Source: Oscillospiraceae bacterium (GTDB lineage: Bacteria > Bacillota > Clostridia > Oscillospirales > Oscillospiraceae). From it: a stretch of 64,000 nucleotides of DNA. The notes below the pieces were generated by a model that worked only from the letters and a program-made list of their open reading frames with translations, made no database searches and was not told the DNA's origin. Shown piece by piece: positions 49,026-57,462 of the stretch. The translations under genes and the position numbers were made by a program. How positions within the stretch are numbered: position 1 is the first letter of the stretch; every line of letters starts with the position of its first letter. The stretch is from contig JAFYAQ010000022.1 of NCBI GenBank assembly GCA_017540645.1, forward strand, positions 124,001 to 188,000, written 5' to 3'.

Positions 49026-49712
49026 ATGGCGAATCCGAAGTATGACTATTATTCTGCTGAAAAGAAACGCGGAGATGCTTTCGCAATAAACCTGCGAAGA
49101 CTTGCTCCTAATTCAGAAGCAGAGAAAGCACTCGCTGCCGCTCTTGGTTGCACTCAAAATGCCATCAAGCAGTTTAAGTCGGGGCAATCATTTCCACAGC
49201 CTCGTAACTTGGTAAACATTGCCCGGTACTATAATTGCTCACTTGATTATCTCGTTGGACTTTCCACTGTTCAGACTCCCGACGCGACGGTGCAAACAAT
49301 CAGTGAATATACCGGGCTTAGTGAAGCCTCAATCGTAGCGCTTCATAGGATGGCGGAAGAAATCTCTCCTGAAATGAGGAGGCCACTGACATTCATAAAC
49401 CGCTGCTTTGATGATCCTGATGCGGCATCTGGGAAACAATTGTTCGGAATACTCTCATTATTGGAGCAGTATGTAACATCATCGGGAGTTCGCAGAAGGG
49501 TTTACAATGATTTTGAAATGAAAGAGTATGATACTCCAGAGGCATATAAACGAGCGGATGAAATGCAGGCGCTCTATTCCCGCACTGTAATGATTGAATC
49601 AAGCGACGATTTGAGCGAGCTGTTATCAGTCGGAGAGCTTTACCGCGAAGCAAAAATGTCAGAAATCAGAAAAGGGCTTGAATCATTAAGGGAAAGGGAG
49701 GAGAGGAAATGA
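49026..49712 (+). CDS. cI/Stl-like XRE family repressor
   Basis: 228 residues. N-terminal helix-turn-helix: EKALAAALGCTQNAIKQFKSGQSFPQPRNLVNIARYYNCSLDYLVGLS (about 38-85). The C-terminal half has no LexA-type protease motif (no Ser-Lys pair seen), so induction by self-cleavage is unlikely. That is in line with PICI-type repressors released by a helper protein. It shares ATGA with the integrase gene. GGGGGT precedes the start. Confidence 0.8.
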   Translation: MANPKYDYYSAEKKRGDAFAINLRRLAPNSEAEKALAAALGCTQNAIKQFKSGQSFPQPRNLVNIARYYNCSLDYLVGLSTVQTPDATVQTISEYTGLSEASIVALHRMAEEISPEMRRPLTFINRCFDDPDAASGKQLFGILSLLEQYVTSSGVRRRVYNDFEMKEYDTPEAYKRADEMQALYSRTVMIESSDDLSELLSVGELYREAKMSEIRKGLESLREREERK

Positions 49713-50740
49713 AAGTCCCAGAGCCTCGGAAACTGAAGAGCGGAACATGGTTCATCCAGCTTCGTCTGAACGGCGTAAGCGTCCCCGTAACAGGTGCAAC
49801 TAAAACGGAATGTCACGACGCAGCGGCTCTTATAAAAGCGGAATACAGGGCCGGTAAACGTGAAATCAAGGAGAGGGGAGGGCAGCCCACTCTCCGCCAG
49901 GCCATTGACGCATATATCGAAAGACGCGAGAACACTCTGTCACCGTCCACGATAACCGGATATCGGAGAATCCAGGCGGGCCGTTTCAAGTGCATCATGG
50001 ATAAACCCATTGATCAGATTAACGACTGGCAAGCTGTCTGCGATAGTGAATCAAAGATTTGTTCTCCAAAGACCTTAAAGAACGCATTTCATTTTTGCTG
50101 CTCTGTATTAAAAGAAAATGGCAGCGCCACCCCAAAGGTAACACTGCCGACAATGATCCCGCATGAACGGGAATGGCTGGAGCCAGATCAGATCAAAGCC
50201 CTGGTCTCCAGCGTGAAGGGGACAAATGAAGAGTTGACCGTCCTTTTCGGTCTCCACGGTCTCAGAAGATCGGAGATTCTGGGAATGGAATGGAAAAACA
50301 TAGACCTTAAGAATAGGCGCTTCAGGGTCTCCGGCGCTGTTGTTAAAGATGTGACCGGTCATTATGTAATGAAGCCTGCGAACAAAAACGCTACTTCAAC
50401 CAGGACTCTTCCATTTATGGTCCCGGCGCTATACGATGCCCTGTCTGCGATACCGGAAGAGGACAGAACAGGCACGGTGATTAAAATAAATGGAAACTCC
50501 ATTTTGTACCAAGTAAACAAGGCTTGTCGGATGGCAAACGTTCCGGAGGTCGGAACACATGGTCTCAGACATAGCTTTGCAAGCCTTGCGTATCACTTGG
50601 GACTATCTGAAATGGAGACGATGCAGCTCGGAGGCTGGGCAGATAATCAGACAATGCGAAAGATTTATACTCACCTCGCAAGCGCAGATAGGCTCAAAGC
50701 CGAAAACAAGATTGCAGCTTTTTTCAAAAATGCTAACTAA
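49709..50740 (+). CDS. int: Tyrosine site-specific integrase
   Basis: 343 residues. N-terminal arm-binding region (about 1-60), SAM-like core-binding domain (about 65-160), catalytic domain with Arg in LHGLRRSEILGMEW, H-x-x-R in THGLRHSFASLAYHLGLS, and the nucleophile Tyr in MRKIYTHLAS. Its 3' end runs through two arm-type repeats and stops 53 bp before attR. Catalyses recombination between tRNA-Gly and the element. Confidence 0.95.
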   Translation: MKVPEPRKLKSGTWFIQLRLNGVSVPVTGATKTECHDAAALIKAEYRAGKREIKERGGQPTLRQAIDAYIERRENTLSPSTITGYRRIQAGRFKCIMDKPIDQINDWQAVCDSESKICSPKTLKNAFHFCCSVLKENGSATPKVTLPTMIPHEREWLEPDQIKALVSSVKGTNEELTVLFGLHGLRRSEILGMEWKNIDLKNRRFRVSGAVVKDVTGHYVMKPANKNATSTRTLPFMVPALYDALSAIPEEDRTGTVIKINGNSILYQVNKACRMANVPEVGTHGLRHSFASLAYHLGLSEMETMQLGGWADNQTMRKIYTHLASADRLKAENKIAAFFKNAN

Positions 50741-50753
50741 AATGCTAACTAAA
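50731..50753 (+). repeat. Right arm-type integrase sites
   Basis: TGCTAACTAAA at 50731-50741 and 50743-50753, 12-bp period, overlapping the integrase stop codon; same motif as at the left end. Confidence 0.65.
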
Positions 50754-50793
50754 TCGTAAAAACATTGAGTTTACAGTTATTTCAGATGTAATT

Positions 50794-50825
50794 AGGTGGG
50801 TTCGATTCCCATTATCCGCTCCAAA
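50794..50825 (+). repeat. Attachment site attR (32-bp direct repeat)
   Basis: Exact copy of 40813-40844; a tRNA 3' fragment only, without the 5' half. Confidence 0.92.
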
Positions 50826-50830
50826 ACGCA

Positions 50831-50864
50831 GAAAACCCGCAATACATTGGTATTGCGGGTTTTC
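50831..50864 (+). terminator. Original tRNA-Gly terminator, now right of attR
   Basis: A perfect 14-bp stem (50831-50844 with 50851-50864) followed by TTTGC. Confidence 0.75.
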
Positions 50865-50912
50865 TTTGCTATTCAATACTTTTTTCGACATTTTGGTTTT
50901 CAAAAAAAGCTC

Positions 50913-51653
50913 TTATGGATCTGATGACAGGAAGTCCATGTATTGCCGACATCCGTGGAGCCTGTCGCTGTTTGCAATGACGCTGAGGAAGACCGTATCC
51001 GGGAAACCGGCGCGTTCGAACGGAGGAAGACAGGAAACATCCAGCGCGTTTTGTTCGGTCTTTGATTCGGTCTCATGTGTCTCCGCCTCACCGAGCAGAT
51101 ATTCAATTCCGTTATCGGAGAGAATGATCTCATTTGCCACAAGGAAGGGGAGAAGTCTCTCATAAAGGCCGGGCATGTCCGAAAACAGGGAAGGGGACAG
51201 ATCCAGCAGATATCCGCTCCGGGAGAGCAGGTCATAGGCCTCCCGGTTCATCAGGACAAGATCCAGTTTTTGTGCGCTGACGGCGCCCATCAGTTTCATA
51301 CGGGAAGCGTAGGCGTACTCATGGTTGACCACGGCTGCGTTATCCGACAAATACAGGTCTCGATAGAGATAGACTTCCTGCTTTTTCATATCCGCGTCGA
51401 GGTAGTGCAGAAAGCCCTCTGTCAGGGCCGTCTCCATGTCCTCTCCCACAGCCACATTGGCGAGGGCCAAGTACAGCACAGGCTCCTTTTTGCTGAGCTG
51501 TCTCCGCAGCGTCGAGCCGAGAATGAGCACGGCAATGAGCCCCAGCAGAATGGGCCATTTATAATAGAAATAGATATGCTCCAGCTTTTTTTGCAGGCTC
51601 ATGGCTTGAAAAGCCGCCCGTCGGGCGGCTTTTTCTTCTTTTGTGAGTTTCAC
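50913..51653 (-). CDS. Single-pass membrane protein of unknown function
   Basis: 246 residues from GTG 51653, which overlaps the DUF624 stop (GTGA). A basic N-terminus (KLTKEEKAARRAAFQAMSLQKK), one membrane helix (about 32-48, PILLGLIAVLILGS) and an extracytoplasmic 190-residue domain without known motif. Last gene of a LacI-DUF624 operon. Such proteins often sit with LplABC sugar loci; the role is unknown. Confidence 0.7.
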   Translation of the reverse strand: MKLTKEEKAARRAAFQAMSLQKKLEHIYFYYKWPILLGLIAVLILGSTLRRQLSKKEPVLYLALANVAVGEDMETALTEGFLHYLDADMKKQEVYLYRDLYLSDNAAVVNHEYAYASRMKLMGAVSAQKLDLVLMNREAYDLLSRSGYLLDLSPSLFSDMPGLYERLLPFLVANEIILSDNGIEYLLGEAETHETESKTEQNALDVSCLPPFERAGFPDTVFLSVIANSDRLHGCRQYMDFLSSDP

Positions 51654-52297
51654 GGCGTATCCTCTCTTTCCTCCGGCGTTCCGGAGCAGGCAATGAGGAT
51701 GCTGTTCAAAAGCCATGCACTGATCAGAGCGCAAAGCCCTTCGCCCAGGACGATCAGCGGTGTAAACCAGGCGACCACCACAAAGAACATGGCAAAGTGG
51801 ACGGCAAAAACCAAAATGGTTGCGAAGAGGTAATGGGTGCCGATCAAAAAGGAATTTTTCAGCATGGCGGCATTGGTGTTGGATACGCTGGCCAGCAGGG
51901 GGAAGACGTATTCCAGCACGATGGTATACAGCACCCCCAGAGCGATGACCAGGGCCAGGATCAGCGTCCAGACCACAGCCAAAGCGCCCTCCGCGTTTTG
52001 ACGAAGATGATACAGGATATAGCCGTCCGCCCCCAGAAAGACTCCCACTCCCAGCAGGATCAGCCAGAGCACCGTGGCCTGCTTGAAATTCTGTCGGAAG
52101 GAGCGGAAAAAGCTCTCGCCTACATAGCTGTCCTGGTCCCGGACCAGCTTTAAGCAGCTGTAGTACAGCGCCGTAGTGGAGGCCCCGATAGTAAAGATCG
52201 GAAGCGAGCAGATCGCCCATAGCAGATTCAAATAACAGGCGTAGCAAAGCTTCAGCAGCAGCTGGCTGAACCGGCTCTCGTAGGAGAATATTTTCAT
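51650..52297 (-). CDS. DUF624 (YesL-like) membrane protein
   Basis: 215 residues with about five membrane segments. KLCYACYLNLLWAICSLPIFTIGASTTALYY near 17-47 is the DUF624 signature. Commonly encoded with LplABC-type sugar importers; function unknown. One base separates it from the LacI gene stop codon, so they are coupled. Confidence 0.88.
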   Translation of the reverse strand: MKIFSYESRFSQLLLKLCYACYLNLLWAICSLPIFTIGASTTALYYSCLKLVRDQDSYVGESFFRSFRQNFKQATVLWLILLGVGVFLGADGYILYHLRQNAEGALAVVWTLILALVIALGVLYTIVLEYVFPLLASVSNTNAAMLKNSFLIGTHYLFATILVFAVHFAMFFVVVAWFTPLIVLGEGLCALISAWLLNSILIACSGTPEEREDTP

Positions 52298-52298
52298 A

Positions 52299-53345
52299 TC
52301 AGCGATTCGTCGACTCCCTTTCGATCAGATCGGTCTGTGTATAAACGATGCGGAAATCCAGCGACGGCTCCTTGATGCGGCTCATCAGCAGATGTACTGC
52401 CTCGTAGGCCATGATCTGGGTGTGGATATGAATGGTGGTCAGGGGCGGGTGACATGTGCGGGACTCGGCGCTGTCGTCAAAGCCGCAGAGCATTACGTCC
52501 TTTGGCACCGACTTCCCCAGGGCGCTCAGAGCCTGCATGGCGTCAAAGGCTGCGAAGTCATTGGCGCAGAGGAACACATCCGGAAGCTCTCCCAGTTCCC
52601 GAAGGGTTTCCGTCAGATGTGCAGGCTTGGTATCGCGGATGATAAAGCGCTCATCTACCGGTACGCCCGACGAATGCATGGTGGCGCGAAAGATGAAATA
52701 GCGTTCAAAGAAGGACTTGCAGTGGTTGTAATCACCAAGAAAGCCGATCCGCTTATATCCCCGGTCCAGCAGGCTGTGAATAAAGCGGGAGGTCTCGCTG
52801 ATGTTGTCCATACAGAGTTGATCAGAGTGAATGCGAGTTCCGTATTGTTTGACAGGTCCGTCCACAAATAACACCGGAAGTCCCAAAGAACAGACCATGT
52901 CTGCGTAGACCGGGTCGAAGACCTCAATGCAGACGATGGCGCTGGTCCGTTCGGGAAGGAAGGTGATAGGCAGGCTTCCCGTCTTCAGATCCTTTCGTGT
53001 GACACGATGGGTGTTGAGCGTATAGCCCAGCTGGGAGATCTCCTGCTGGAACTTGTCCAGCATCAGGGAAGCAAAATGAGACTGCCCAAGAAACATGGTG
53101 GTGAACAAGGCAATCTCCCCCTGAAACCCGGGAGCAGTCTGCGTCTCCTGCGGCAGCTGCCGGGAGAGAGAGGTGAAGGCGCTGACATAGGAAAACTGCT
53201 TGTAGCCCATCTCCACGGCCTTTTGAAGGATCTTCTCCCTGGTGGCGTCCGCAAGACCATCGGAATTATTGATGGCCTTGGAGACTGTGTTGCGGGAGAT
53301 GCCCAATGCATCCGCTATATCCTGTATGGTAACTTTTTTCTTCAT
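52299..53345 (-). CDS. LacI family sugar-responsive repressor
   Basis: 348 residues from ATG 53345. Helix-turn-helix: VTIQDIADALGISRNTVSKAINNSDGLADATREKIL (near 4-39). The periplasmic-binding-like effector domain follows (about 65-340), with FVDGPV, GFLGD and LCANDFAAFDAMQAL. It is divergent from the ABC/GH32 operon. The shared 306-bp gap carries repeated GGTGCAAA motifs that could be its operators. Confidence 0.92.
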   Translation of the reverse strand: MKKKVTIQDIADALGISRNTVSKAINNSDGLADATREKILQKAVEMGYKQFSYVSAFTSLSRQLPQETQTAPGFQGEIALFTTMFLGQSHFASLMLDKFQQEISQLGYTLNTHRVTRKDLKTGSLPITFLPERTSAIVCIEVFDPVYADMVCSLGLPVLFVDGPVKQYGTRIHSDQLCMDNISETSRFIHSLLDRGYKRIGFLGDYNHCKSFFERYFIFRATMHSSGVPVDERFIIRDTKPAHLTETLRELGELPDVFLCANDFAAFDAMQALSALGKSVPKDVMLCGFDDSAESRTCHPPLTTIHIHTQIMAYEAVHLLMSRIKEPSLDFRIVYTQTDLIERESTNR

Positions 53346-53428
53346 TCGAGGACACACCTGTCTTTTTTCTTTTTAAAAAGTATACCATAGGAAAAAAACA
53401 GATGTCAAACGATATCATACAGCACAAT

Positions 53429-53601
53429 GGTGCAAATGTAAAGTATCAAGTTGCTTACAAGACGATTGCAAAAGATGAGCGACTATATTTTTATACGCAG
53501 TTTCCCCAAAAAAAGGTGCAAAAACAAAAATAATATTGACAATAATCCAAAAGCGATGCTAAACTGAACGTGCAAAAATCCGCCATAAGGTGCAAATGCA
53601 C
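53429..53601 (+). promoter_or_regulatory. Promoter and candidate LacI operators of the sugar operon
   Basis: Promoter TTGACA (53536-53541), 18-bp spacer, TAAACT (53560-53565). Direct motifs GGTGCAAATG (53429), GGTGCAAAAA (53515), CGTGCAAAAA (53569) and the palindrome GTGCAAATGCAC (53590-53601). The last lies just after the start point, apt for repression. The rest of the 306-bp gap is AT-rich with no gene. Confidence 0.6.
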
Positions 53602-53651
53602 ATTTCTTAAGCAGCTGCATTTTCACCAGACGGGAGAAGAGGAGGAATTTT

Positions 53652-54593
53652 ATGAGTAAGGCTCCGGCAAACACCTCTGCCGCAAATACCGGCGGCAAGG
53701 GGCACAGCACACTGGTCTATCTCCGCCAGCACTGGCAGCTGTATGTTCTTTTTATGCTGCCTGCGTTTCTGCTGACGGTGATTTTCCGGTACATTCCCAT
53801 GGGCGGTATCCTTATCGCCTTCACGGAGTACAACCCGATCCGCGGCATCCTGGCCAGCGAATGGGTGGGCTTCGAGCATTTCCAGCGATTCCTTTCATCC
53901 CCGGACTTCATGCGCTATCTGATGAACACCCTCAAGCTGAGCGTGTATGGCCTGCTTTGGGGCTTCCCGGCTCCCATTCTGCTGGCCTTCCTGCTCAACC
54001 GCATTCTCTCCAAGAGCATTAAGCAGAAGATCCAGCTGGTGCTGTATATGCCCAACTTCATCTCTGTCATCGTGCTTTGCGGTATCGTGCGTATCCTGCT
54101 TTCTCCCACCGGCATGATAAACTCCTTACTGGGACTCAACACCAACTTGATGACCAAGCCCGGTGCTTTCCGCACCATCTACATCGCCTCGGGTATCTGG
54201 CAGGGCGCCGGCTGGGCCTCCATCATCTACACCGCGGCTCTGTCCAACGCCAGTAAGGACCTGAAGGAAGCGGCGGTCATCGACGGGGCCAACATCATCC
54301 AACAGATCAAGGCTGTGGAGTGGCCCGCCATCAAGGATACGGTGCTCATCCAGTTCATCATGTCCGTGGGCAACATCATGTCCGTCGGCTTTGAGAAGGC
54401 ATACGCCCTCCAGACCGACATGAACATTGCCTCTTCGGAAATCATCTCCACCTACGTGTATAAGAAGGGCCTTCTGGACGGCGACTACGGCTTTTCTACC
54501 GCCGTGGGTCTGTTCAACACGGTCATCAACGTGATCCTGCTCATCTCCATGAACGCCATCGTCAAGAAGATGAACGAGGGCAAGGGTATTTGA
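53652..54593 (+). CDS. LplB-type sugar ABC transporter permease
   Basis: 313 residues, six membrane segments after a hydrophilic N-terminus. The EAA loop is LKEAAVIDGANIIQQIKAVEWPAI (near 200-223). FRYIPMGGILIAFTEYNP is the LplB/YteP hallmark. First gene of the operon, start after GAGGAGGAATTTT. It pairs with the 54610 product. No ATPase gene is nearby, so a shared MsmX-like ATPase elsewhere is assumed. Confidence 0.93.
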   Translation: MSKAPANTSAANTGGKGHSTLVYLRQHWQLYVLFMLPAFLLTVIFRYIPMGGILIAFTEYNPIRGILASEWVGFEHFQRFLSSPDFMRYLMNTLKLSVYGLLWGFPAPILLAFLLNRILSKSIKQKIQLVLYMPNFISVIVLCGIVRILLSPTGMINSLLGLNTNLMTKPGAFRTIYIASGIWQGAGWASIIYTAALSNASKDLKEAAVIDGANIIQQIKAVEWPAIKDTVLIQFIMSVGNIMSVGFEKAYALQTDMNIASSEIISTYVYKKGLLDGDYGFSTAVGLFNTVINVILLISMNAIVKKMNEGKGI

Positions 54594-54609
54594 GGAAGGA
54601 GGAAACGGA

Positions 54610-55518
54610 ATGAATACTGTTAAGAAAAAAAGCGAGTTCGCAAAGCAGCCCACCGGAGACAAAATACTCCTTACCGTCTGCTATGTGATTCTTGGCCTCT
54701 TCCTGGTGGCCATCATCCTCCCGGTCATCTACATCATCCTGGCCTCCTTCATCGACCCCATCACCCTGCAGAACAGCGGCCTGACCTTTGACTTCAGCAA
54801 ATGGACGCTGACGGCTTATGAGCGTGTTCTGGGCAACAAGCAGATCTGGGTCGGCTTCAAAAACGCGCTGATTTACTCGATCCTGTTCACCATTATTTCT
54901 GTGTCGGTGACCCTGCTGGCGGCCTATCCCATGTCCCGCACGGACTTCAAGGGTCAGGGCTTCTTCAACACCATCTTTGTCATCACCATGTTCTTCGGCG
55001 GCGGCCTGATCCCCACCTACCTGCTGATTTCCAACCTGGGCATGCTGGACACCATCTGGGCTCTCCTGATCCCCGGCGCCTTCAGCGTGTGGAACATGAT
55101 CATCGCCCGAACCTACTACATGGGTATCCCCCGGGATATGCAGGAGGCCGCCGAGATCGACGGCGCTACCGAGATGGTCTATTTCTTCAAGATCCTGCTG
55201 CCCGTGTGCACCCCCATCATCGCCACCATCTCCATGTGGCAGTTTGTGGGCATGTGGAACAGCTATTTTGACGCCATGATCTACCTCAACAGCGCCTCCA
55301 AGCAGCCCCTGCAGCTGGTGCTGCGCGCCATTCTGATCCAGAGCCAGCCGGAGCCGGGCATGGTCTCCGATATGCAGTCCACCGCCGCCCGGGCCCAGTT
55401 GGCCGAGCTGCTGAAATACGCCACGATCATCATTTCCTCCCTGCCTTTGATGATCATGTACCCCTTCTTCCAGAAGTACTTTGACAACGGCATCATGGCC
55501 GGCGCCGTCAAAGGCTAA
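54610..55518 (+). CDS. LplC/YtcP-type sugar ABC transporter permease
   Basis: 302 residues, six membrane segments. EAA loop MQEAAEIDGATEMVYFFKILLPVCTPIIATI (near 178-208); FGGGLIPTYLLISNLGMLDTIWALLIPGAFSVWN is typical of the carbohydrate type. It starts 16 bp after the LplB gene, with AGGAGGAAACGGA. Confidence 0.93.
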   Translation: MNTVKKKSEFAKQPTGDKILLTVCYVILGLFLVAIILPVIYIILASFIDPITLQNSGLTFDFSKWTLTAYERVLGNKQIWVGFKNALIYSILFTIISVSVTLLAAYPMSRTDFKGQGFFNTIFVITMFFGGGLIPTYLLISNLGMLDTIWALLIPGAFSVWNMIIARTYYMGIPRDMQEAAEIDGATEMVYFFKILLPVCTPIIATISMWQFVGMWNSYFDAMIYLNSASKQPLQLVLRAILIQSQPEPGMVSDMQSTAARAQLAELLKYATIIISSLPLMIMYPFFQKYFDNGIMAGAVKG

Positions 55519-55573
55519 ACCGCGCTCAACAGGAAAACCTGTTTCAGCTACAAAATGAAAAGGAGAAAACAAC

Positions 55574-57298
55574 ATGAGCAAAATGCGTAAATCCCTGGCT
55601 CTTATCATGGCGTTGGTCATGGTGACCATGCTGCTGGCCGGCTGCGGCAGCTCCGGCACTGCCGGGGGCTCCGGCGGCGCAGCATCCGCTCCCGTGGAAG
55701 TGCCCGAGGGAGGCTATACCTTCCCTCTGGCTGAGAAAGCCGAGATCTCCGGCCTGACCAGATTTGCGGCCAACACCGAGCCCGATCCGAACAACCGTAC
55801 CATTTATAAGCGTCTCGAAGAGAAGACCAACGTCCATGTCAACTGGAAGACCATCCAGGGCGATCAGTGGGGCGATAAAATCGCGCTCGAGATGGCCAAC
55901 ATCAAGACCCTGCCCGAGTTCATCAACCCGGCCGGCATCGGCGACACTGATATCCTGAAGTATGCCAAGCAGGGCGTCATCATTCCCCTCGAGGGCTACA
56001 TTACCCCGGAGCTCATGCCGAACCTGTGCAAGGTCTTCGAGCAGTTCCCCGAATACCGCGATATGAGCACCGATGAAAACGGCCACATCTGGACCCTGCC
56101 CTGGATTGAGCAGCTGGGCAGCGGCTACACCGCCATTCAGACCATCGGCAATATGCCCTTTATCAATGTCGCATGGCTTGACTTCCTCGGCTTGGATATG
56201 CCCAAGACCACCGATGAGTTCAAGCAGGTCCTGATCGCCTTCCGCGATCATGCTGCCGAGCTCAAGGAGCACTTTAACATCGCCGGCGACATCGTCCCCA
56301 TGTCCTGCATCATCAGCGGCGGCAATGAGGACTGCACCATCCTCTGCAATGGCTTCGGCGAAGGCTACGGCGATCCCGACTCCGGCCGCCACATCGTTAT
56401 TGACGATAACAAGCAGGTCATCTGCGCCGCCACCACCGAGGGCTGGCGCAAGGGTGTGGAATGGCTCCACGAGCTCTATGCGGAAAACCTGATCGACCCC
56501 GACGCCTTCACTCAGGAGTGGAGCACCTATGTCGCGAAGGGCAAGTCCGGCCGCTACGGCGTCTGCTTCTCCTGGGACGTTGCCAATATCGCGGACGTCA
56601 GCATGGCCGACATCCAGGCCGGTACCGCCGATTGGGCGCCCCTGCCCATGCTGAAGGCTGACGTGCTCAACCTCACGCCCAACAACGGCTCCTTCACCTC
56701 CGGCTTTGACCGCGGCCGCGGCGCTGTTCTGACCGCCAACGCCAAGAACCCCGCCCTGATCTGCGCCTGGCTCGACCAGATGTACGATCCGATCCAGTCC
56801 CCGCAGAACAACTGGGGCACCTACGGTGAGGATGATGAGTTCGATATCTTCGTCATGGGCACCAACGCCAACGGCGAGCCGATGCTTCAGCACGCTCCCC
56901 TCGGCACCGCTTCCCCCGTGGAGGTGCGTGAGGCAGAGATGGTCGACGGCTGCCTGGCTGTTCTCGACAACTACTACGGAGTGTATGTCACCTGCCCGGA
57001 TGATGCTCTGTACCGCCTGAACTGGATCAAGGACATTTACACCCCCGATATGCACACCAAGTACGTTTTCCCCAACGTGTTCATGAGCGCCGATGACACC
57101 AAGACCCTGTCCAACCTGAACGCGGACATCAACAAGTGCATCAACACTGCCCGCGCCAACGGCATCATGAACGGCTTCACCGATGCCGACTGGAATCAGC
57201 TCCAGGCCGATCTTCAGGCCTATAAGCTCAGCGAGTACCTCGCGATCTTCCAGAAGTACGTGGATGCTGCTTCCGACTCTATGCTGACTGCCAAGTAA
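55574..57298 (+). CDS. LplA-type extracellular solute-binding lipoprotein
   Basis: 574 residues. Lipoprotein signal ending MLLAGC (Cys near 22), Gly/Ser linker, then a large type 2 solute-binding domain (LEEKTNVHVNWKTIQGDQWGDKIALEMA, LPWIEQLGSGYTAIQTIG and WSTYVAKGKSGRYGVCFSWD). Codon use is strongly biased toward C-ending codons, as for a highly expressed protein. It is the receptor of the importer. Ligand presumably a fructose-containing oligosaccharide because GH32 genes follow. Confidence 0.93.
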   Translation: MSKMRKSLALIMALVMVTMLLAGCGSSGTAGGSGGAASAPVEVPEGGYTFPLAEKAEISGLTRFAANTEPDPNNRTIYKRLEEKTNVHVNWKTIQGDQWGDKIALEMANIKTLPEFINPAGIGDTDILKYAKQGVIIPLEGYITPELMPNLCKVFEQFPEYRDMSTDENGHIWTLPWIEQLGSGYTAIQTIGNMPFINVAWLDFLGLDMPKTTDEFKQVLIAFRDHAAELKEHFNIAGDIVPMSCIISGGNEDCTILCNGFGEGYGDPDSGRHIVIDDNKQVICAATTEGWRKGVEWLHELYAENLIDPDAFTQEWSTYVAKGKSGRYGVCFSWDVANIADVSMADIQAGTADWAPLPMLKADVLNLTPNNGSFTSGFDRGRGAVLTANAKNPALICAWLDQMYDPIQSPQNNWGTYGEDDEFDIFVMGTNANGEPMLQHAPLGTASPVEVREAEMVDGCLAVLDNYYGVYVTCPDDALYRLNWIKDIYTPDMHTKYVFPNVFMSADDTKTLSNLNADINKCINTARANGIMNGFTDADWNQLQADLQAYKLSEYLAIFQKYVDAASDSMLTAK

Positions 57299-57321
57299 TG
57301 TGAGTTTTATCCTTTCCTTCA

Positions 57322-57434
57322 CTCCCCGCCCCTCTGTCGGAGAGGGGCGGGGAGACCCCCGGCAATCCGTCCCATCCGCTGCTGGCAGCGGATGGGCGGA
57401 GAGAAGGGCTTTCCCGCGCGGAAAGCCCTTCTCT
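57322..57434 (+). other. Three consecutive strong hairpins after the receptor gene
   Basis: Stems of 14 bp (57322-57335 with 57341-57354), 12 bp (57371-57382 with 57385-57396) and 15 bp (57400-57414 with 57420-57434). None has a clear T tract. They fill the 164-bp gap before the GH32 gene and probably stabilise the receptor mRNA 3' end and limit readthrough. Confidence 0.7.
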
Positions 57435-57462
57435 CTGCCAAATACAGACAGGAGCACATAAC

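Larger units (their letters stand above)
40813..50825. mobile_element. Integrated phage-satellite-like element in tRNA-Gly
   Basis: About 10.0 kb between identical 32-bp repeats. Contents: tyrosine integrase and XRE/cI-like repressor rightward at the right end; on the other strand small regulators, a CHC2 primase-domain protein, RepA-like ATPase, ArpU-like factor, PDDEXK nuclease, a sigma-70 family factor, unknown genes and a possible small terminase. No large terminase, portal, capsid, tail, lysis, conjugation or mobilisation gene was recognised. Organisation resembles phage-inducible islands: integrase and repressor divergent from a regulator-primase-rep-ori block. A decayed prophage is the main alternative. 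Base composition is visibly more AT-rich in its small genes than the host. Confidence 0.85.

Noticed and set aside
50794..50825. A second tRNA-Gly gene at the right end of the element
   Set aside because: Only the 3' third of a tRNA is present; this is the attR copy.
50913..52247. A single 444-residue protein spanning the DUF624 region
   Set aside because: The first half is an out-of-frame reading of the DUF624 gene; the real gene starts at GTG 51653 with a GTGA overlap.
55544..57457. A 637-codon frame antisense to the sugar receptor gene
   Set aside because: Mirror of strong codon bias in the receptor gene; low-complexity Gly/Val/His composition.
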